Below are positions 13,401 to 25,400 of a DNA stretch of 64,000 nucleotides, in pieces. Numbering within the stretch: the stretch's first letter is position 1; the number at the start of each line of letters is the position of its first letter. The position numbers and the translations under genes were made by a program. Location: the NCBI GenBank assembly GCA_008711295.1, contig VUYV01000008.1:3268578-3332577 (forward strand), in the 5' to 3' direction. This DNA comes from Anarhynchus alexandrinus. Lineage: Eukaryota; Chordata; Aves; Charadriiformes; Charadriidae. Below the pieces are notes generated by a model. The model was not told where the DNA came from and searched no databases. It worked only from the letters and a program-made list of their open reading frames with translations.

Positions 13401-16400
13401 CCATTTATTGTATTTTTTTTCCCTCTGCCAACTAACTTCAGAAATATAATTCGTATTCGGATTTATTCTTTTTTTTTTGGTGAGGAATATCTCAGTGGCA
13501 GACTTGAAAAGTAAATGATTCAGAATTAAATTTTGCTTTCTGTGCTCTTATTGTTAGTAACAGCACAACTTAGTGTGGGCTAACCTAAATGGACATGAAT
13601 TGAATTAGAAAACTGAAATTTTATTAGCGAAACTGAAAAAAGAACTGGCTAAAATACTTGACTTGTTCATTTCTTGTAGCAGACTTCACTTAAGAATCAT
13701 TTTGGTGCTGTAAACCGACTGCCTTGTAAGAAAGATTTTTGTTAGCTTTTTGTGGAGTATTTCAAAACAAAGAGCAACTTTTACATCAGCAGTGGTATTC
13801 TGTTTGATTTCCCTTGTGTTTGACTTTCTTGTGACTTTTCCCTTGTAACAACCAGCATATGCTCTATATCTGTCATACGCACTGGTTAAACGGATACTTA
13901 TGTGAAAACTGAAGCTGAATTTCAAACTTGCGTTTGTGTTAAATAAAATGAATAATCATCCATATCATTTTATATGAAGAGGATTGTGCATACATTAGAG
14001 GTCTTTTTTCTATTAAAAGAACAAGTAAAAGTAAAGATGAATGGGATGTGTTGTTACAAAAATGTGCATTAGTTACCTGTACTGTAGTAGAGTGTTTTTA
14101 CTGTTTCCAGTGTTAAAAGTTTTACTGTTAAAATTTGTAGTTATACACTTAAGAACCAATACATTTTCATTTGTAATTGTTCCCAAAATACTTCTAAGTA
14201 ACGATGCTTTGCTTTGAGCAGAAAATTTCTCTTAATACCAGCAGGAATGACTTTGACATAGTAAAGAATTTGTAAAACAGCAACACTTTGTCATTAGTGT
14301 TTTTCCTTATACCGTGAAATTATGTCCATATTTTAAAGGGGGCATGTGAAGCTGATGTAAGTTTTCATAGAATTCAAGTTTCACTTATGGATTTATTTTC
14401 AGCACGTTGTCATCGAAGAGTACAGTATACATTTTTCTTGTCTTTGAAAGAGTAGTTTTGAAAGCTTCTCTTTCTGATTGACGTGATCTCAAACTGTTTC
14501 CTTTCAAAATGCATTCATGTGCTCCGTTGGGTGATAATCAGCTCTGCTCAGAAGGTGCCTCATGCCTCTGGGCTGTGATGGTTTGTGTGGGTTTTGTGAC
14601 ATTCAATAAATGATTTTTGAGTTTATATGTGGAATATAAGTGATTTCCTAGCTTCCTGCATGGCAAAGAATTGCTCCTTTCCCTACTGGTGACAGTAGCT
14701 AACTATAGTTTCCTCGGGGAACTAAGCTAAGAGTTTAATCATATAGTCTTTTGCTCTGCTTTGCTTTGAAAAAATGGCAGTATTGTCTGAATAAAGACTA
14801 CAAGATCCCAACTTACCTTTTAATTTTTTATTGTTTCGCTATGTAATCTGATCTTACTATAGTTGCTGCATTTGTACATTTGACCAAACTGGAAATCAGT
14901 AGATACAATCAATAATTTCTGAAAGTTAAGGATATTTTTCAGAAACAAGTCTTTTAGTGCCCTGCTGTTCGGCCACTGGCATTTTATCTATGAATTTCTT
15001 CTTGACACAGTGTGAAGTCAAGTTAATTTTGTGTCTTTTCATAAAAGTTACTTTTATTTGTTAGAGACCAACACATAACTTACAAGATTCTAACTACTTA
15101 ATCAAGATTTCGCAGTATCTTGTCCAGCATGCCCACATCATTTCTGTCAGCGTGTGTTTAATCCTACCCAGGAATTATGGGATGGACTAGATTGCTCTTA
15201 AGATCCCTCCCAGCTCTGTTATTTTATGATAATGTGTAAATCTTTCAAGCTATAAAATATGCTCATGACTACAGCTTTCAGTGATGCATTCACATAAAAA
15301 TGCGTAAATTCTTCGGTAACTCCATATAGTTCAAAAGTAACTTTTAAATGGTAAAAAATGATTGGCTTGTAATGGTTAAGTAGTATAATCTTGGTATTGG
15401 AGTTGTAAGGTACGGACATGTATTACTGCATAGAGAAGAATGTGCAGTTAGTGACTTTTTTTCACTTGTTAAAGTGTGCTAATCAGAGGAGAGAATGTAA
15501 ACTTTGCATCTTGAAAATATCTTGTTTATTTCTCAGTAAGTTTGTGTCAAACATGATGATTTTATAAACCAAGTGCAACGCTGTGATCTTTTTCTTTTTG
15601 CCTCTCAAAGTATCATCATGAGAGTCTTTTTGATGAAAAACTGCTTTGTTAGTACAATAGTGCTGATAATCTCAGGTGACAGTAGAACGTTTGTCATTAA
15701 TCTGGACACGTACAAGCAGACATTATTTGAAAGTTCTGCACAGTTGAAAGTCTGTAGGAACAGGATACAGTTTGCTGAACTTCAGAGGCGTAAGAACTAT
15801 TTTTTTCTAGTGCAGGGATCCCAGGATTCTCCAGAATGAATTCCCTCTGTCTGCAGTTGCCTTTGTGTAGCTTTGTGTATTTCTGCTTCACAAACAGATT
15901 AATCGTGACGTTTTTAGTCTCCCACAGGTTATCAGTTTTTACAGTTTTGCGTGTTTGATGAAGTATGTTGAGCATATTTGAAAAGGTAATAACTGACAAA
16001 AAAAAATCCTGCAACAGTGATACTTATGAATGTTAGGAATTAATTTCTTGCCAAATTTTGCTATTTTGTCCTTAGACATTGGTCCTTGTAGAGATATTAG
16101 AAAATGTGCACAGTTTTTGATTGGATAAATGTTTTAATGTTTGTTCACAGAAAAAACTGCCTGCACTCCTTTGTTTTCAGGGCTTTTCTTGGTTTTGTTT
16201 TTTATGTCAGTGCTAGAGACTAGTAAATTTTCTACTTTCTTCTCAGTTCCTATATTGGGGGGGGGATTGTTTTTTTAAATACAAAGGTTGATGTAATGGT
16301 TGCTTTTCAGGAAGTCCTGATGATGCTTGATAACTATGTAAGGGACTTCAAAGCATTGATTGACTGGATACAGCTACAGGAGAAGCTAGAAAAAGCTGAT

Positions 16401-19400
16401 GCTCAAAGCAGGTAATTAGATTTTTATATATATATTTTTTAATCTACATCTAAATACTGTCTCATACTAAACTTCATTTTGTAGCAAATAGAACCAATTT
16501 TAATACTTGCTCTGGGGTATTAGGAAGGAAACTTTCCTTTTGGACAGAATTGGTGTGAGGACATAGAAGGGATTTTATCCTCCCTGGTAGTGTTATCAGA
16601 GAACAGCTGTGCTGGAACTGGTAATGGGTTTGGAAGTATAGTATCAGAAGGGTAAAACTGATTATGTCATTACAGTTTGTGCCCAGTGTTGAGTTTGTGC
16701 CTTGATGCCTAAGTTTTAGCTTTGAGAGGTAAATAAGAAGTAAGGTTTTGCTGGTATAACTTGTGCCTGTAGAAGGTGGGAGACCTCTACTTCGTGTGGA
16801 GTGGTACGCTCTGGTTTTTGTGTTTTGCTTTGTTAGGTAGTAAGTTCAATTTTGTGTAGACACAAAAAGTAGACCAAATATGACAGAGTGGTTTTATTAG
16901 TTGATTATAGATTGTTAATCCTGCTAATAGTACTGGAACCAGTTTAAAAATAATTTATGTAAGTGCTTTTCTGAATCTGTTTTCACCAGCACTGGGTTCT
17001 GCGAGTTTGATTTTGTTTTTAATTGCCAGTTGTAATCTTCATGTAATCAGATAGCTTCAGGAGCAAGAGTTAAAAATAAAAAAGAAAGTAGCATCAGCTT
17101 CAGTGAGATGCATAATGAAACTGCTGCCCTGGCTTCTGCCTCAAACTATGTCTGTTTGGATGAGAAAGTTTTATGTTAGTGGCAGTTAAATCAACCTGTT
17201 CAATTATCTTAGCAAGTACACATTATGTATTGCTGACAAAGTCTGGTACGTCGGTAGAATAATAGGAGGGGTGGATAGTGGTATATTTGGTTAGTTCTAA
17301 AGTTGGGGTTTTTTTTCTAATGTACTGGAGATATTTGATGCCTATATTAACCAAAGCAGCATTTAAACTGTATTGAATGCTCTGTTACACAGGATAGGAA
17401 AACGTAGAGTACTTTAAATGGTTGTGGCCTTTTATGTGCATTGTTGTTGTCATCAGAACCAGAGGATATTTCCAGTCCTACCCCTGATCCTTTCCTTTTA
17501 ACTTGTTGGTTTGATGTTTGGTCCCACACTGACATGTAAAATAAGCATTGTAGTCTTGAGAGTATGCGTTATTTTTAATATGGGTCTGACTAATAAGGTT
17601 TGGAGTTGGTGTAGAAACAGTTGCTAAGATGTATGACTAAATTCAACAGGATTCATTAACACTTTATAGTATTTGTCGGTGCTGTTTTTCCTTTAAGGTG
17701 ATAGAGGAATAGTTATTGCAAATTTTATTTTAAAACTTTTCTTTCCTGAATTTGCAGACCTACTTCATTAGCCTGGGAAGTAAAGAAAATGTCTCCAGGA
17801 CGCCATGTGATTCCAAGTCCATCAACAGATAGAATTAGTGTGACATCAAATGCTCGAAGAAGTTTAAATTTTGGGTATGAAACCAGATCATAAGTCTATT
17901 AAAGTTAAAATAAGGATTCATTTAAGGCAGAGTTCATGAATATGATATTTTTATATAGTAATCAATATATTGTTTTGCTGTTTATTGAGTCATATATACA
18001 ATTATTTGCATTCATGAAAGAAAAGCACATGGTCTGTAAAAGAAAATCCAATCAAGGACTTAATTTACTTACTTCATTATATATTTAATTACTGGTCATT
18101 CCAAAGACCTGAAGATAAAATACAATTAGCATATTTCATATCATCTGATTAATACTCTCTTCCCACTACATAACAAAGGTCAAAATGTCTGTAATTGGCA
18201 TTTTAAAATTGCCAGTGTACGCAATGCAAATGGCCTTCTGAGTGTGCAAAAGTAAATATAGGTCAAAAAGAGTGAAAGTGAAGTGAGATTATGATGATTC
18301 TGATGAATAGCAAACCTGTTCCTAGTTTAAATACAGAGCATATCATATACGACAATAAAGCATCTTTTACTTGTTAAAAAGAAAATTACTATTTGAAAGC
18401 AATTCAACAAAATGTACGTAAACACCAATTTAGAGCAGCACTGTCTGTTGCTGTTTCACTTCTGGAGAGCACATGTATGTCCAATTTAAATCTTTCTCAG
18501 GGTGTGTTTTTTCATTGGTTCAGGTTTGTTGGGACCTAGAGCACATACTACACTGTTTCATAAGTGGTTACAATGTCCTCAGCAGAGATGTAATATTAGA
18601 ACATTTGGCCAGTACCTCTGAGTATTGAGCTCTCTTAAATTTTGAGTATTAAATATTTCTGCAAAATTCTACAAAGGCTGTCTGGTGGAAAAATTGCTCC
18701 AACAGTGCTAGTCTCTTTGTAGATGTATGTATTGATACCTACCTGACAGCATGTGAGAGGTGTCTGCTTAAATGCATGATGATGGGGGGGAAATGTGCAC
18801 AAGTAGTCAAATGAAAACTTTGGTGGAAATCAATGCTCTTTTGTTTTTATTAGAACAGAAACAATAGCTCAGCATAACAATGCCTTTCAGCTAAGCCCTT
18901 TTTTGTGTGCAATTACACATTGCTTTTGCTACTGGAGCTGTTTTATTCGCCATCACAGGGAGATGATAACCAACTGTGTGTTAAAGCAGCTGATAACAAG
19001 ATGAGTTTTCTATCCTTCAGACTTGCAAATTTTTTGTTCTGCCTTAGCCTGCTTGTCTGTCTCAAAGCAAGGCAACACCAGACAACTACAATATTTTGTG
19101 TGTGTTTGAGAAAATACAATAGAAAATAAGGGTTTTGACATACTTGGTACTGTGGACATTTTGACAGAATGCTAAGAATTGTTAGGAAAGGAATAGAGGA
19201 CAGAAGAGAAGGTGGTATTCTGCCACTGTAGAAATTCTTAGTGAATGACTCGTACCTTTGGTTGTCTTTGTCTCTTCCCAAAAGTAATGTAGAAAAAGTA
19301 CAGAAACTGAAAACAGGAACAATACTGTATCCAACAGTATTGAAGCAAAAAGAATTTGGAGAAGAGATAACAAGAAAGGCATGACAAATAAAATCACTTA

Positions 19401-22400
19401 CAGAGGAGATGAGTAGGAAAATTTTGTTCATTGTTTTTCATGAATAGGAATTCGAAGTACTAAGTGAAATGATCAAACACCAAGCTTAAATTGTCAGAAG
19501 TATTTTTTAAGACCTAGTATGTAGAATTTGTTACTGTGTGATGCTTTGGATGCCAAAAGCCACAATGACTTCAGAAATTAACATCACAAAGATTGAAGTC
19601 CATCTTTGGTTATGAAACACATCTTTGTGTTTAATAAGATGTGTTTAACAAAGATGTGTTTCATTACCAAAGATGGACTTCAATCTTTGTGATATTAATT
19701 ATTAAACACAAAGATGTGTTTAATAAATTACAACTTTTCAGTGTAAATTGCTGCAACCTGAAGAGTATGCCAAAGGAAGAGTCGTTCTGTACTGTGTAGT
19801 TCTGATAGTTCCATACAGCCGAGCAAAAAAATCATCAGAGACGGGGTACAGGGCTTGGCCTCTCTTCCTGGTTTCCTCACATGAAATGGTATTGCATCCC
19901 CATAGGATCAATGGGGATTATTAAAAACAACCAACCAGCCACATTTTTATAATTTATGGAGTTATTCCTGGTAGAGTATTTTGATGATTGACTTGATAAA
20001 AATAGGGAATAATGACAAATTGACACCTCACTGGGCTTAAAATAAATGGACAGTTCAGGTATATGGGGGTTTTCTACACATTTGCTTGAAACATGCAAGA
20101 TCTCAGTTTCTTTATCCTTGATTTGCTTTAGCTAATGAGGCAGCTGGATTTGTTGGACTGTTTTAATCAGTGTTGTAAAGCTTGGAAGAGAAATCAGTTG
20201 TATGAGTGCAGATAAAATTACTCTAGTTACAGAAGAGAATTGGACGCTTCTTGAGCATGTGCTTCTTGAATGTCACCATTTTCCAATTTAAAAAACTTTG
20301 CTTGCATTCACTTAAAAAAAAAAAAATAGGTTTTTCCTCTAAGTCTTGTGCAGAAAATTGCAACTTTTTACAAAAAGCAAAACAAAATAATAAAAAAAAA
20401 AGACTGCAGTTCTGTCCACTCAGAAATCCAAAGTTTGGGTCGTCAGTGTTATTTGGATCTTTCTGAAAGTTAGTAGCATGGCATTCCAGATTTACAATTT
20501 ATTTTTGCTGAGTAAGTATTAGAAAATAGATCTATTCCTTTATATACTTGACCTTGGAACAGAGTACGTTATGGATTCGGGTGATCTACATTTACAGTTA
20601 AACCTGCACTTTTTTGGACTTTCTGCCCGTATGTTTTGTTACACTCCTCGTATAAGTAATGGTTGCAGCCCATTCTGTACAGTTCATTGATGAAATTAGG
20701 CTGGACCCAGGAAGATGCAACAGAAGAGCTGTTATATTTGGCTGTAAATACTCACCATATGTTTATTTCTGTGATTTTAAAATTTGGTATAAGAGAACGT
20801 TTCCTGTGGGGACTCTCAGTCCATCACTAGTGTTGTATGTTTCTTCAGTCATTAGACATCTAAAAATTTTAATCGGAGGATTTAACTTCTTGTTAATTTA
20901 GTTTCTTTGACAGCTAAATATAAGGAATCTCACTTGGATATTTTTCTCCAGATGCAACACTATTTTCTATCTTCTGATTTTTCTGTGACTGGGAATGTGT
21001 AATAGTCTATCCAAGGTAGTTACCAAATAGAAACAAAAAAAACCCACCCCCCACCTGCTGATTTATTGCTGCATCCTTGTTTCTGTGGTTAGGTTTATTT
21101 TTTTCACGAGTGGAATTTATAGGGATTTTGCTGATGAGAAATCTACTGAGGCTTTAAAGTTCAAGAACAACAAATATTTTTTAAAACTGAGGAAAGAGTT
21201 ACTATAATAAGCTTTTCTTGTTTTATAGTAGGTTCCAGTTTTTGGAACTAGTTCTCAGTCTGAATCATTGAAAGCCAAGATTAAGGAGAGAGCCTCCTGA
21301 TAAAGTTTTCTGGTGAGCCATTCTCTTATTTGATTAGACACTAAAAAGAGCTATGACTTTCATTTAGGAACCCCGCAGTGACAATTTCTGCAACGCGCTT
21401 GGCTCCTTCTGGTGTAAGTTGGGCTGATAAGGTAAAAGCCAATCATGGAACTAAAGTTGCCAATCCTGAGCTAGCAGCAGCACAAACCTGCCTGCCACCT
21501 CCAGCACAGAAGGCATCGCGGAAAAACGGCAAGTCTCTTTAAGTGGCTTAAGTTATTTTCACAAACTGCGTGATATATAGTTAATTCAGAGTGTGATGAC
21601 CTATTTTCAAAGCAAAATTAAGTCTAATTCTGCAAAATACAATGTTTAAATTAAGTATTGAGATAAAAGATTGCTGCAACCTTATATTGTGATAATTAAG
21701 TTTGAGACAAAGTTGTGTTTTCATGTATAGGTAACATTCCACTGTATTTCCAGTAACTAGAGTTTGATCTGTTAAAATACCGGTACATAACACTCCAAGA
21801 AACAAAAGGTCTTTGATCATGAACTAACTATAACTGACTGCAATTTGGAAGGTTTAACAATATAAAGAGCAATACGTGTCCAGGAGTCTGTAAAAGAGCT
21901 CAACATAGTTTTATGTGCCCAGGGAGACGGTGTTATGAGAACTGTGCTGAAGTAACAGGTGATGGTTGGGGTTTTTTTTGAAGACAAGAGTTACCACATT
22001 CAGTTATGAATTGTTTCTCTAAAGAATCTCCTTGAAGAATGCTTGATGCAGGGTCTGTTGTTCTAGAAGAGATTTCTTTAGTTGCAGACATAAAAAAACT
22101 TTACAATTTGGTTTATAAAGTTAGTTTCTTTGCACACACTGGAACCATGTGATTGTCTTCAGAGATGCATCTTTTTCATTTATTTTTTTCATGTGTGGTC
22201 CCAGATGACTTTCTGCAAAATCGGTAGGCAGGACGTAGAAATGGATGTTCTAAAAGAAATGTTCATAATTTGTTGGGGTTTTTTAAAGAAAAATTACTGG
22301 AAGAGCATGTATTAATTTAAGATAGTTGTATGTTCAACCTAGTAGTAGTAGAAGCCACGTATGATGGTTTGGAGACTTGTGGTATGTTATGGAACTAAAC

Positions 22401-25400
22401 TACCTTGTCCAAATGTCTTGCGGTATAACCTAAGTGAGTCCAGTAGCATGCAGACTCTTATGCTTAGAAAAGAGCAACCAAAACCATACTCTGAAAATGG
22501 ACGTTTGAATTAAATTGATTGATGCTGTTTGCATGAGGGAATTTCTTGCTGTATGTAGTTGCAGTGAGCTGGTTAGAGAACAGTAGCAGTTTGACTGAGT
22601 TTTCAACACTGTACGTGAAGGTGTAATTCCACTTTTAATTTTTGCCAGTAGTTGAAGCTATTCATAATGAAACCTTGTTCTGTTGATTATCGCTGATATT
22701 AAAGTGGCAGACTCCAAGCTGTTTTTAAAATACCTTTATTAGGGGTTCTTGTGTGTATTGAGAATTTTACTAGCTACGCTGAGAATAAAACTGATCTGCA
22801 CTTCCATATGGGTAACATATTTTTATGAAGCTAAAAGGAAAACAGAAGGCCTTATCCTGATTGTCGTTTTAGGTGTTTAAAGGGCTGAAGAGTCAGTGTT
22901 GTACTGTGTTTTATTGGCTGTTACCTGCAAAAGATCCAAACAAAAAGAGCAGAACCACTTAGGTCCTGTACTACTGGCCTATAAGTGTTCAGTAGTTTTC
23001 ACAATCAACTGTACTATGCAATTCAGATTTGAAATATTTCATTTGAAGAAATAACAGTCATTCCTTCTAGAAGCCTTGTTTATTCTTAAGAATATCTTAT
23101 CTCTGACATTCAGCATTGGAGAATTTAAATTATTTTCTCATGGCTGAATTGTAATGTTTTTAACAAATCAAATTCTCTTTAGGAGCATATTATCCTTTGT
23201 ACGGAGACTAGAATCACTTTGGTAAAATCAAATTAACCTCCCTGATTGGAGCACAAGAGAATCTGTGAAGTTTACGCAAAGGGAGTCACAAAGGCTCTTC
23301 ACATGCATTATTGAAGCAGATACGAGGCTTGTGTATCATCTGCTCTGCCTGTGCACCAGCTAATGCGCTCACAGCTGTTGGGTACGTTCCGGCCTTGTGC
23401 CACCCTGTGACGCTCTCTTGCCTACCCTAAAGCCCAGCTGGGGCTTACAGGAGCAAGATTTCCCTAAAACACTTTTTCTCCAGTGATTTCCCAACAGCAT
23501 TATCGTTAGGTCTCACAATGGTTTTGTGAAACGGGCTAGTGGTATTATACTGTATCTGTTTCATGGTTGATGGAATTTCCAAATTTATCTAAATTAGCCC
23601 TTAGGGAGAGAGCGAAAACAAATTTTTTTCCCAGATATTTCTTGAAATTATTTTTTTCTGAATGCGTAATTAAATTAGGTTAAACCATCTTATCTAATTT
23701 CCCTAATTAAACTTGCTGTTACTTTCAATATTTTAATGAATTAAAAACGTTGTTAATTTTGTCTTTCATGCTTGAGTGTTTTCTACAGTATGAAACATGG
23801 TCTAGTCTTACTGTCTGACCAGTTTATGGCAAGAGGAAAGATTGGTTGAGGAGCAGTAGTACCCAGAGGCAATAGCCTAGCATGAAATGAACTCCCAGGA
23901 GCTCATGGTAGGAGGTGAGATAGGTGATAAAAGTTTAGTGTGTGTATTAAGACTGCAAGTAGATACTTGCAATTAGAATAATTGTTTATTGTTTGTACAT
24001 AACTTAGGAGAAAGGGCAGTCAAGAACATGTAAACTTCTTGGAAATAGCGAATGTTTTTTTTTTCGTTCCCACATTTATTTATTATTATCTTTCGATATT
24101 AATTGCTCTTGTCAATAGTTGTGAATAGATGTTGGTTGTAATGTGGCTAATACTTGAGACTGTGCATGCCGTACAGCCCTCTAAGGTAACTGTCCTGGTT
24201 TGGGCCCAGACATGCTGGCATCTGATCTTTGGAAGCATGCGTAACTTCTGTGTGTTGAGAACAATATCATCACAGACGGCAAACAACAGTTTATTCCTGA
24301 GTGGGTTGCAAATTCTTAAGCACAATTTCTGTTGAAAATGTTACGTTCCTTTTCCTTTTTTGATGATCTTTTTTTTACTCTCGTGTTTTTAAGTGACCAC
24401 TAAAAGTAGCCTGCCAATTAACATCTCTAATTAAAGTCTTGCCTCTTAACTCACCGTCTCTTGTTATGATTTGTAAAATTGCCACTTTTTGCACCACTGT
24501 TGCTCTGTTATTTATTTATTTTTTTATTTTATTGTTCTGGTTTGCATGTCTTCTGCCTTGTAACTGTGTTTTGGCTGAGTTTCTAGATTTGCTTCCAGAT
24601 TCTCAAATAATCACAGTTTTCCAAAGTGCTTCTCAGATGCAGTAATACTACTTTAGATTTAAAACAAAATATTGGGGCTGAAGTTTAGTAATGAAGGCAA
24701 AGGTCAAATAGGCGTTAGTAGTGTGTTACTTGCAAGTAGATTTTGAAGAAGGGACATGCATCTCCTGAGAAGAGCTCCTAAGTGTTTTGCACGTGCTTGC
24801 CTAGATTTCTATTATTGATGTTGCTGGTAAGGCTGCTTGGCCAGTTCTTCCAGATGGAGTAACTTCGAAAGAATAAGGCCCTGGTGGCTCTGAGGGCCTC
24901 CAGATAACAGATGGCTTGTCACTTCCATGTAATACAAGAGCAGGGAGGGACAGGGAAGTTCAAATGAAACTAGAGAATGATCAAGGTAGTCAAATGAATT
25001 ATTCATTAACAAAACTCTGGGCGTAATCCAACCCAGCATGTGATACTTAGCGTGTGGAGATGGCTACTGGGCTATATGAAAACAATTCCAGACTTGGGGA
25101 AAAAAGTGAAGGGAGGGAGGAAGGTTGATGCCCTACTGAGTATTAACTTTGCTTCAGATTAGGAATTGTGTGATCTCATGTCAATGAATGTATTAGCTTT
25201 GCAAACTTTTTGTTAAAAGCATGCCTGGAAAAGACCGAATGTTAAACTGCTAAATGAATTACAAAATAAAAAGTAACTTCTTGTGCACAGCTACTTGTCA
25301 GGTGACATAAAACTGTTAAGCTGATTCCAAATATTTGAACAGTCTGAATGCTTGCATTAAAAACTGTTTTGTATTTAAAAAATTCACCACACACAAGTAT

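Larger units (their letters stand above)
4430..16310 (+). other. SCAPER: SCAPER intron a-b (11.9 kb)
   Basis: GT-AG intron. Contents seen: G/T-rich low-complexity tracts at 7402-7470 and 7592-7640, a T-run near 8108-8124, an AT/AC simple stretch at about 9160-9215, an A/C-rich tract at 10492-10536, a GC-richer patch at about 12885-13350, a decayed CR1 tail at about 15165-15230, and a nine-G run at 16257-16265. Flanking exons join directly with respect to the human protein, so no coding exon is missing. The longest open frames (for example 175 codons on the minus strand at 11862-12389) have intron-like composition and no recognisable domain. Confidence 0.9.
17875..21367 (+). other. SCAPER: SCAPER intron c-d (3.5 kb)
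   Basis: GT-AG intron, acceptor TTTCATTTAG. Its main feature is a long inverted repeat at 19576-19700 with a second hairpin at 19699-19726. Otherwise AT-rich unique DNA, with an A-run at about 20313 and a C-rich patch at about 21040. A 162-codon open frame on the minus strand at 18943-19431 has no recognisable domain. Confidence 0.9.

Noticed and set aside
18943..19431. 162-codon open frame, minus strand
   Set aside because: Hydrophobic and Ser/Phe-rich as expected from reading AT-rich intron DNA. No family recognised and a second frame overlaps it.
21414..21433. GTAAGT and GTAAAA as the true donor of exon d
   Set aside because: Using either breaks phase with exon e and removes the conserved ADKVKA...KASRKN segment, so they are treated as cryptic sites only.
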